A stretch of DNA of 37,277 bases from NCBI GenBank assembly GCA_011388675.1, contig DROW01000002.1:1-37277 (forward strand), in the 5' to 3' direction. The notes under the pieces were generated by a model, which worked only from the letters and a program-made list of their open reading frames with translations, did no database searches and was not told where the DNA came from. Of the stretch, positions 24,699 through 32,492 are shown in pieces (the stretch's first letter is position 1; each line of letters begins with the position of its first letter). This stretch comes from Chloroflexota bacterium. GTDB lineage: Bacteria > Chloroflexota > Anaerolineae > B4-G1 > DUEL01. Both the position numbers and the translations under genes were made by a program.

Positions 24699-26801
24699 TC
24701 ACCTCTCCTCCGCCACCGCTTTGAAGCGGATCTCAACGACTGCCCCGTTATCATTATATAACTTCCATTCCCCTCTGAGGTTGCGCTCGATCAGGTTGCG
24801 GACCAGGTCGAATCCCACGCCGTGTCGGTTCATCCGCAGCACCTCATCTGAGTAGCCCGGTCCGTCGTCCCGGAACTGGAGGACGACTTCACCTCCGTCG
24901 CTCTGGATTCCCACCTTTATAGTCGCTGTATCCCGCCCTCGGAGGGCATGTTTGACCACGTTGGTCGCCAGTTCGTTCAGCACGAGGGCCAGGTGGTGGG
25001 CCTGCTCTGGCGCGATGCGGACCGGCGAGGGGGTTACCTCGAACAAGACGTTCTTCCCCCGTGGCAGGGCCTGCAGGGTCGAGCGGATGACGTGCGTGGC
25101 GAGGTCGCTGAGCAGGATGGGACGCCACTCGGATGTGGAAAGCAGCGTGTGGGCGGTGGAGAGGCCCTGTACACGGGCCACCAGCCCGCTCAGCAGGGAA
25201 CGGCAGGCTTTCTGGACCTCCGCATCCATGTACCGCAGTTCGGCGTAGAGGAGCCCCACAATGGTCGAGAGGATGTTTTTGACCCGGTGGTTGACCTCCC
25301 TCAACAGCAGCGCCTTGGTATCTGCATCCTCCCGCGCCTGCTCGTACAGCCGGGCGGTCTCAATGGCGACCGCAGCCGTCGCGGCCAGTGGCTCCAGGAG
25401 TGCCAGGTCCACCGGACCGAACCGGCCTGCCTCCCGGTCCACCGCCTGCAGGACGCCGATCACCTGTCCGCGGACCTCCAGTGGCACGGTGATGGCGGAT
25501 CGGATCACCAGTCCGGTCCACTGGTCCACGTCTCGGAAATGGCGAGGGTCCGTTTGTGCGTCGGCGACGATCAGGCTCCTGCCGTGGCGGACGACCCAGC
25601 CAGCGAACCCCTCCCCTGGCGCCAGCCGCAGCCCGTGGACTACATGGCTGCGGGGGCCGGTGACCTGTCGGCAGACCAGTTCCCCGGTCTGCGGATCGAC
25701 CAGCCAGACGGAGGTGGAAACGACCCCTAGGACCTGGCGGACTTCTTCAAGGACGATGGAGAGCACCTGGTCGAGATCGAGGGTGGAGACGAGGGCCTGG
25801 ACGGCGCGGTTGAGCAAGGCCAGTTCCCGCGTCCGCCGCTGAAGCGAGGCCTCTACCCGGACCCGGGCGGTCACCAGCGTCCCGATCAGCAGCCCCGTCA
25901 GGGAGAGGGATAGGATGAAAAGGGAGAGGGCCAGGGGGGGCTCCGTCCCCGTGCCGTACAGGCGGGCCGATAGGACAACGGCCGCCGCGATCGTCGGCGT
26001 GGCAATGGTGGCCCCGTGCAGGCCGTACCGGAAGGTAACCTCGATGAGCGGGACGAAACAGAGGAAGTACAGCCGGTGCCCGCTGTACAACGGCCCCAGG
26101 GCGATCCAGAGGAGGATAGCGCTCCCGCCGATCTCGCCCAGCATCAGAAGCCGCAATTGAAGAGGGGATCTCTTCTCCCGTGGCGCGACCGGAGACGGCT
26201 TCCGCTTGCTCAGCCGGATGATCCCCGGGACCACGTGGATGATGAAGAAGGGGGTGAGGCAGATCATGCTGAAGATCTCCCGGAGGCCCTCCCTCGTCGC
26301 CGCGACAAGGCACGGCTCGGAGTGGGGGATCAGCCACACGACTGCCAGACCGGAGATCAGCGCAGCGACGAGCATGGCGAAGAAGAAGCAGGCCACGTGG
26401 CGGACCCGTTCCATCCTCCAGCACCGGAACCGCGTCGTCATCGCTGCACCCACACCGTACCCCGCGGCCGTGAGAAGGGTCAGGGCCAGAAGCCGGAGGA
26501 AGGGGAGCGGAAGGGGGCGGATCACGAGGCCGACCAGCAGCCCGCCTAAAACCACGGCAGGGAGGAAACGGAGGCCAAAGCCGATGAGGAGGGCCAGGCT
26601 CAACCCGGGTAGAGCGAACCACGGCATATGTGTACCGGGCTGAGCGAGGAAAAAGACCGTCTCCTCTAGGGCGGCGAGGGTGGCGAGGTAGGCCAGGCCC
26701 ACGGCGACATCGTTCGCCAGGTGTCGCCCCCGCCGCGACGACCCCTTGTTGATCACGTCGTATATGCTGTCCATAGCCAGCCCGCGCAAGAGAAGGTCCA
26801 T
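24699..26801 (-). CDS. MASE1-like membrane sensor, GAF domain, HisKA_2-type histidine kinase
   Basis: 700 aa; multi-TM N-terminus (WFALPGLSLALLIGFGLRFLPAVVLGGLLVGLVI), GAF (RSAITVPLEVRGQVIGVLQAVDREAG), LLREVNHRVKNILSTIVGLLYAEL, C-terminal ATPase (LALVLNELATNVVKHAL, LQFRDDGPGY). Confidence 0.9.
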   Translation of the reverse strand: MDLLLRGLAMDSIYDVINKGSSRRGRHLANDVAVGLAYLATLAALEETVFFLAQPGTHMPWFALPGLSLALLIGFGLRFLPAVVLGGLLVGLVIRPLPLPFLRLLALTLLTAAGYGVGAAMTTRFRCWRMERVRHVACFFFAMLVAALISGLAVVWLIPHSEPCLVAATREGLREIFSMICLTPFFIIHVVPGIIRLSKRKPSPVAPREKRSPLQLRLLMLGEIGGSAILLWIALGPLYSGHRLYFLCFVPLIEVTFRYGLHGATIATPTIAAAVVLSARLYGTGTEPPLALSLFILSLSLTGLLIGTLVTARVRVEASLQRRTRELALLNRAVQALVSTLDLDQVLSIVLEEVRQVLGVVSTSVWLVDPQTGELVCRQVTGPRSHVVHGLRLAPGEGFAGWVVRHGRSLIVADAQTDPRHFRDVDQWTGLVIRSAITVPLEVRGQVIGVLQAVDREAGRFGPVDLALLEPLAATAAVAIETARLYEQAREDADTKALLLREVNHRVKNILSTIVGLLYAELRYMDAEVQKACRSLLSGLVARVQGLSTAHTLLSTSEWRPILLSDLATHVIRSTLQALPRGKNVLFEVTPSPVRIAPEQAHHLALVLNELATNVVKHALRGRDTATIKVGIQSDGGEVVLQFRDDGPGYSDEVLRMNRHGVGFDLVRNLIERNLRGEWKLYNDNGAVVEIRFKAVAEER

Positions 26802-26887
26802 ACGGATGTGACGAAACGGAGGGAAAAACGTCGTCCCGCAGGTTTGCCCGATCTTAGGCTATCACAAAGCGAAGGTTTCAGCAAGTG

Positions 26888-26986
26888 AGGTGACCGGCAC
26901 TTTCCTCAAACGTGCGTCTCGGCTCCTTCGCAGCGACCTTCAACGCCGACCGGTTGGCTCCAGAAGGGCAGAGGTGCCGGTTACCT
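26888..26986. repeat. Variant copy (C) of the dispersed palindromic element
   Basis: AGGTGACCGGCAC (26888-26900) and GTGCCGGTTACCT (26974-26986), inverted with one mismatch; right flank TTCCGGGTTGAT resembles TTCCGGGTGGTGTGAT of copy B. Confidence 0.65.
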
Positions 26987-27081
26987 TCCGGGTTGATAAG
27001 CCCTGGCCCCAAGGGACTACCACTTGCGCAATCGGCCCAACAAGATACCATGAAAACGCAGAGGTTGCCCTGCACTGTTCG

Positions 27082-27231
27082 GGTATTCGAAGTGGAAGGC
27101 AGGAGAGGTGACCGGCGCTTGCGAAACGAAGGCAAGAGTGCCTGTAGGGAGCCTCTAGAGGTCGGCAACGACCCCTGAGGGGGCTGAACGTGCCGGTCAC
27201 CTTCCGGGTGGTGTGATTCACTTCGAATACC
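27082..27231. repeat. Dispersed nested-palindrome intergenic element, copy B
   Basis: Outer perfect 13-bp inverted repeat GGTATTCGAAGTG (27082-27094) / CACTTCGAATACC (27219-27231). Inner AGGTGACCGGCGC (27106-27118) / GTGCCGGTCACCT (27190-27202). Aligns with the reverse complement of copy A. Confidence 0.85.
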
Positions 27232-27259
27232 CTATTTTGCAAGCAGCCGGGGGACGATC

Positions 27260-30250
27260 GTGGGCGAGAAACTGGAGGTCCGATTTCTGGGAGGGGTCGA
27301 GATCCTTCGGAACGGCCAGCCGGTCACCGGGATGCTTCCGTTGAAGGCGCTGGCTCTGCTCTGTTATCTCCTCGTTACAAACCGTCCCCACTCCCGCGTC
27401 GCGTTGGCTGGCCTCCTCTGGGGAGAGAAATCCGAGGCCAGCGCGTTGACCAACCTCCGCCAGGCCCTCACTCAGATCCGCCGGGTCCTCTCCCCCTACT
27501 TGCGCATCTCCCGTCACACCGTGGCCTTCAACCGGGAGGCCCCCTACTGGGCGGACGTGGAGGCGTTCGAGGAGGGGATCAGGAGCGGGGAGATCGGCGC
27601 AATGAAGGACGCACTGGCGCTTTATCGGGGGAACTTCTTGGAAGGGTTCTTCGTCCGAGATGCGCCTGCGTTCGACGAATGGGCCGCCCTTCGACGGGAA
27701 TATTTCCACGCCCGTGCGCTAGAAGCACTGCGCGCGCTGACCGCTCACCATCTCGGGCGGGGAGAATACCCCCTGGCGCTCCACTATGTCGATCGGCTCC
27801 TGGCGCTGGATCCCTGGCACGAGAGCGCTCATCGGCAGCGGATGCTCCTGCTGGCCCGGATGGGACGGTACAGCGAGGCCCTGGCCCAATACGAAGCCTG
27901 TCGCCGGATCTTGGCAGAGGAATTCGGCGTAGAGCCATCGGCAGAGACCCAGCGATTGTACGAACGCATCCTGGTCGCACGGCGGATGCACCGTCGTCCC
28001 CTTCCCGCTCAACCCACCCCCTTCGTCGGCCGGGAAGCGGAGTTGGACCGCCTTTCCCGCCTCTTGCTCGACCCCACCTACCGACTGCTGACGTTGATCG
28101 GTCCCGGCGGCATCGGTAAGACCCGCCTGGCGCTCAGGGCGGCGGAAAGATGTAACGAGCGGTTTTTGCACGGCGTCCACTTCGTGCCGCTCAACGGACT
28201 TTCCTCCGCCACGCTCCTTCCTACCGCCATACTGGAGAGGCTGGGGGCTCCCGCGCGGGGAGGGACGGGCCTGACGACGTGGCTTCTGGGCTACTTGCAG
28301 GACAAGGAAATGCTCCTGATCCTGGATGGTTTCGAGCACCTGCTGGAGGGAGCCACGCTGCTGGCGAGGATCTTGGAGACCGCTCCAGACGTGAAGTTCT
28401 TGGTCACTTCTCGAAAACGGCTTGGACTCCGCTGGGAGCATCTCTTCCCCGTCGGAGGGCTGGAGATCCCGCCCCAGGGAGACGAAGGTTCCAACCTCCG
28501 CACCTACAGCGCAGCCCGTCTCTTCCTTCAAACCGCCCATCGAGTCCACCCCGACTTCTCCCTCGACAACGGGGCTCGGTCCGTGGCCCGCATCTGCCGG
28601 TTGGTGGGGGGCTCTCCTCTGGGGATCGAACTGGCCGCCTCCTGGGTCCAGGCCCTTCCCGTGGAGGAGATCGCCCAACGGGTGGAGCAGAGCCTGGACT
28701 TCCTGACCGCCAGGGCACGGGACATTCCGCCGCGTCATCGGAGCCTGCGCGCGGTGTTCGATTCTTCCTGGCTCCTCCTCTCGGAGGAGGAACAGAGGGT
28801 GTTCCGGGCGCTCTCGGTCTTTCGCGGTGGGTTCTCGTCGGAGGCTGGAGCGTTCGTCGCCAGGAGTTTCCCTACACTGCTCGTAGCGCTGGAGGAGAAG
28901 TCACTCCTGCACCGGACCGGTCCGAACCGATATGAGGTCCACGAACTGCTGCGGCAATACGCAGAAGAGAAACTCCGGGAACATCCCGAGGAAGAGGTGG
29001 AGGTTCGGGACCGGCATTGCGCTTACTACGCTCTTTTCCTCCACGACCAGGAAGCCCGTTTAAGGCAAGGGGAAAGGAGAGGTTTAGAGCAGATCGCTCG
29101 GGAGATCGACAACGTGCGAGCGGGCTGGGAATGGGCGATAATACGGGGAAGGGTGGATGACCTGGGGAAAGCGGTGGGGATGCTGGCCCGTTTCTACGAG
29201 GTACGGGGATGGTTCCAGGACGGAGCACTCCTCCTCGGGAAGGCGGTCGACCGACTCCGGGGGCTCGAAAGAACGGAGGCGGTCGAGAGGGCACTGGGGC
29301 GGCTCCTCTCCCGCCAGGGATTCTTCGTCCGCTATTTGGGCGACCAGAACAAGGCCTATGCCCTGCTGAAGGAGGGGTTGGCAATCGCGTTGCGGGTGGG
29401 CGACCGGTGGGAGGTGGGCTTTGCCCTGAACAACCTGGGCATCTTGGCTGCGATGCGGGGGGATTTCGAGGAGCAGAGGCGGCTCTTTCTGGAAAGCCTG
29501 GCCCACTACCGGGCCGCGGGCGACCGGTGGCTGGAGGCGATCGTCCTCAACAACCTGGGTATCGCGGAGCGGTTGGTGGGGAAGTACGAGGAAGCGGAGC
29601 GGTTCAGCCGGGAGAGCCTGAGGCTCAGCCGGGAGATCGGAGCGCGCAGGTCAGAGGCGCGGGCCCTGCAGAACCTGGCGCTGGTCGCCCACGGGCGAGG
29701 GAATTACGCTGAGGCAAAGCGGCTCCACCAAGAGAGCCTCGCCATCCTTCGGGAGGAAGGGGATCTGTGGGGGACGGCGCTCGCCCTCGGCAACCTGGGC
29801 GAGGCGGCCCGCCTCCTGGGAGAGCACGCCGAGGCGAGGCGGTACCTTGAGGAGAGCCTGGACCTCCGCCGACAGATCGGCGACCGCTCGGGGATCGCCA
29901 TCGCCCTCAGCAGCCTGGGGAGCCTCGCCCGCGCGGAGGGGAAATACCCCCTGGCCCGACAGCGCTTCGGGGAAGCCCTGCGGCTGGCCCTGGAGGTCTC
30001 GGCGATCCCTCTGGCGCTGGACGTGCTGGTGGAGTTCGCGGAGGTGTTGATTGGGGAAGGGAAGGACGAGAAAGCCGTGGAAGTCCTTTCCCTTCCCCTG
30101 GTCCATCCGGCCACGGAGGCGTGGGTGCGGGAGAAGGCGGAGACGCTCTTGCAGGAGATCGCCTCCCGCCTGCCGCCTGAGGTGGTCGCTGAGGCGCAGG
30201 AGCGGGGAAAACGCCGGACAATCGAGGCTGTGGCGGAGGCGTTCCTCTAA
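27260..30250 (+). CDS. SARP/BTAD transcriptional activator with STAND NTPase and TPR repeats (AfsR-like architecture)
   Basis: 996 aa; N-terminal winged-helix/BTAD (EVRFLGGVEILRNGQPVTG, FDEWAALRREYFHARALEALRAL), Walker A LIGPGGIGKTRLALRAA, Walker B LLILDGFEHLLEG, C-terminal TPRs. Confidence 0.92.
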   Translation: MGEKLEVRFLGGVEILRNGQPVTGMLPLKALALLCYLLVTNRPHSRVALAGLLWGEKSEASALTNLRQALTQIRRVLSPYLRISRHTVAFNREAPYWADVEAFEEGIRSGEIGAMKDALALYRGNFLEGFFVRDAPAFDEWAALRREYFHARALEALRALTAHHLGRGEYPLALHYVDRLLALDPWHESAHRQRMLLLARMGRYSEALAQYEACRRILAEEFGVEPSAETQRLYERILVARRMHRRPLPAQPTPFVGREAELDRLSRLLLDPTYRLLTLIGPGGIGKTRLALRAAERCNERFLHGVHFVPLNGLSSATLLPTAILERLGAPARGGTGLTTWLLGYLQDKEMLLILDGFEHLLEGATLLARILETAPDVKFLVTSRKRLGLRWEHLFPVGGLEIPPQGDEGSNLRTYSAARLFLQTAHRVHPDFSLDNGARSVARICRLVGGSPLGIELAASWVQALPVEEIAQRVEQSLDFLTARARDIPPRHRSLRAVFDSSWLLLSEEEQRVFRALSVFRGGFSSEAGAFVARSFPTLLVALEEKSLLHRTGPNRYEVHELLRQYAEEKLREHPEEEVEVRDRHCAYYALFLHDQEARLRQGERRGLEQIAREIDNVRAGWEWAIIRGRVDDLGKAVGMLARFYEVRGWFQDGALLLGKAVDRLRGLERTEAVERALGRLLSRQGFFVRYLGDQNKAYALLKEGLAIALRVGDRWEVGFALNNLGILAAMRGDFEEQRRLFLESLAHYRAAGDRWLEAIVLNNLGIAERLVGKYEEAERFSRESLRLSREIGARRSEARALQNLALVAHGRGNYAEAKRLHQESLAILREEGDLWGTALALGNLGEAARLLGEHAEARRYLEESLDLRRQIGDRSGIAIALSSLGSLARAEGKYPLARQRFGEALRLALEVSAIPLALDVLVEFAEVLIGEGKDEKAVEVLSLPLVHPATEAWVREKAETLLQEIASRLPPEVVAEAQERGKRRTIEAVAEAFL

Positions 30251-32322
30251 TCACCTCGTGGGGGCAGTCCGAACACCCGCACAACCCCGTCCCACGCGCT
30301 GAGAAAGACCGCTCTCCCGTCAGGCGAGAACTCCGCCCCGCTCCACTCCACCAGTGCAGGCTCCAAGGTGACCAGAGGTTCCCCTGTCTCCGTGGCCCAT
30401 ATCTCCAATCCCTCACCGGTGGGGACCAGGAGGAGCTGCCCATCCGGCGAGAAGGTCACAGGGGGATAACCCTCCATCTCCAGCGTGTACAGTGTCTCCC
30501 CTGTCCCCACGTCCACCATCTTGACATCGACCCCCACGTTGGCAGCCAACAACTGTCCATCCGGGGAGAAGGAGAGGTTGTAGACGCTCTGGTGTGTTTC
30601 CTCATCAAGGGGGAGGGTGTACAGGCGTTTGTCCGCCTCCAGGTCCCAGACGACGACGTTCCCGTAGGAATCCCCCACCGCCAGGAGGCGGCCGTCCGGC
30701 GAGAGGGCCAGTGCCATCGCCTCGTCCGGTGCCTCCAGGGTCCGCACGAGCCCTCCGGTCTGGGGGTCCCAGAACTTCACCTGGCGGTCGAGGGAGGCGA
30801 GCGAGACCAGCGTCTCGCCGTCCGGGGAGAAGGCCAACCCATCCACGACGTTGAGCGCCCACTCCTCCGCGGGCTTCAGCACGTACAGGACCTCCTCGGT
30901 CTCCACATCCCAGAGAAGCAGGTCGCCGCCCTCGCTGCTCGCAGCGACGAGTTGGCCATCAGGCGAGATGGCGACCGCCTCCGCGTCGTGGGTGAGCCCG
31001 CGGAGGGTATGCAACGGCGTGCCGTCGGCCGCGTCCCACACGAGCACCGTATCGGCGGCCGTGCCCAGGGCCAGCGTCCGCCCGTCCGCCGAGAGGTCCA
31101 TCGCCGCGATGGGGCTGACGTGTCCTTCCAGGGTGTGAAGCCGCTCCCCCGTCGCCGTGTCCCAGATCTGGAGGCTTCCCTCGGTGCTTGAAGCCAGCCG
31201 CTGCCCGTCCGGCGATACGGCCAGGCTATGGACCTTGTTGATGTGACCTTCGGGCTCGTGCTGGAGGGTCGCGAGGCGTTGTCCGGTCTCCGGGTCCCAG
31301 ACCTCCACTGTCCCCTCGAACTTCCCCACGAAGAGCCGCCCGTCGGGGGCGAAGGCCACGCTCCAGGCCCAGTCGTCGAGGGAGAGCGTGCGCCGGAGGG
31401 CGCCCGTCTCCGGATCCCAGATCTGGACGGTGCTGTCCCAACTTCCCGAGGCGAGGAAGCGCCCGTCGGGGGAGAAGGCCACCCCCGTTACGAGGTCTGT
31501 GTGGGCCCTCGTGAACAGGAGAGCCCTCGTCGCCACGTCCCACACAGCCACCGTCCCGTCGCTCATGCCCGCCGCCAGCAGCCGCCCATCGGGAGAGAAG
31601 GCCACACTTTTCACGTCCCCCGTCGAGTCCACTACCCCGCTGCTCAGCACGGTCACCTCCTGGGCCTCCACGTCCCACACGCGGACCTCGGGGTTAAACT
31701 CCTGGCCCATCGCCAGCAGCCGCCCGTCGGGGGAAAAGGCGAGGCTGAAGGCGCTGTCGGGGACGACGGAGGCCATCTCGCCCGTCTCGACGTCCCAGAT
31801 CAGGGTGTAAGGGGCGAACGTCTGCCCCACGGCCACCTGCCGCCCATCGGGCGAGAAGGCGACGCTGACGAAAGGTCCCAGAATTGCCTCCTCGAAGGGG
31901 CTTCCTGTCAGGAAACGAACCTCCTCCAGCGTCTCGGCGTCGTAGAGGAAACACCCCAGGGGGGAGACGACGGCCAGCAGGTCGCCCTGGGGGGACCAGG
32001 CGATCTCCTGGATCCTGCCTTTGCCCCAACGGGCCAGGAGGGCGGCTTGATCCACGTTTTCCGGTCCCAGCGGTTCCGATGGAGGTGGGTACGGCGTGCT
32101 GGCCCACACCGGGAAGGCTGGCGTGGGGGTGGGTTCGGGGGTGGGGGAAGGAGGTGGGCTTGGAGAGGGAGTGGGGGGGATAGCGCTCGTAGGGGTGGGG
32201 TGTTCGCCGGGGGAAGGCTGGGGCGTCTGCCCGGCACATCCCGAGATCAGGAGAAGCCCCACGACCATCAGAGCCACTGTTGCCGTTCCCCGCCGCATAG
32301 CGGAAAGTCGTTTGACGTTCAT
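30247..32322 (-). CDS. Secreted lipoprotein with WD40 beta-propeller repeats
   Basis: 691 aa; lipobox-like LLLISGCAG, Pro/Thr-rich linker, then many WD40 units (VAFSPDGRLLAAGMSDGTVAVWDVATRAL...). Confidence 0.93.
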   Translation of the reverse strand: MNVKRLSAMRRGTATVALMVVGLLLISGCAGQTPQPSPGEHPTPTSAIPPTPSPSPPPSPTPEPTPTPAFPVWASTPYPPPSEPLGPENVDQAALLARWGKGRIQEIAWSPQGDLLAVVSPLGCFLYDAETLEEVRFLTGSPFEEAILGPFVSVAFSPDGRQVAVGQTFAPYTLIWDVETGEMASVVPDSAFSLAFSPDGRLLAMGQEFNPEVRVWDVEAQEVTVLSSGVVDSTGDVKSVAFSPDGRLLAAGMSDGTVAVWDVATRALLFTRAHTDLVTGVAFSPDGRFLASGSWDSTVQIWDPETGALRRTLSLDDWAWSVAFAPDGRLFVGKFEGTVEVWDPETGQRLATLQHEPEGHINKVHSLAVSPDGQRLASSTEGSLQIWDTATGERLHTLEGHVSPIAAMDLSADGRTLALGTAADTVLVWDAADGTPLHTLRGLTHDAEAVAISPDGQLVAASSEGGDLLLWDVETEEVLYVLKPAEEWALNVVDGLAFSPDGETLVSLASLDRQVKFWDPQTGGLVRTLEAPDEAMALALSPDGRLLAVGDSYGNVVVWDLEADKRLYTLPLDEETHQSVYNLSFSPDGQLLAANVGVDVKMVDVGTGETLYTLEMEGYPPVTFSPDGQLLLVPTGEGLEIWATETGEPLVTLEPALVEWSGAEFSPDGRAVFLSAWDGVVRVFGLPPRGD

Positions 32323-32443
32323 CGGTTTTCCTCCTGTCTATCGTGGGGGCAGGCACGTGCGACGCACACCCACCGCACGGAGGCCGGTGATGGGCGCATC
32401 GTGCCTCTCCCCCCGGAGCGATTGACCTCCACCCTTGTTGGGA

Positions 32444-32476
32444 CGGCAGGGGACGGGACGACCCCGCCCCCTGCCG
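32444..32476 (-). terminator. GC-rich hairpin downstream of the giant surface-protein gene (candidate terminator or mRNA-stabilising stem)
   Basis: CGGCAGGGGACGGG (32444-32457) / CCCGCCCCCTGCCG (32463-32476), one mismatch, 5-nt loop, 16 bp past the minus-strand stop. No clear U tract. Confidence 0.4.
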
Positions 32477-32492
32477 TTGCCGTGGCGAAAAC

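Noticed and set aside
26802-27259. Non-coding RNA or tRNA in the long intergenic region
   Set aside because: No cloverleaf or known riboswitch core could be recognised by eye; the structure is explained by the palindromic repeat copies.
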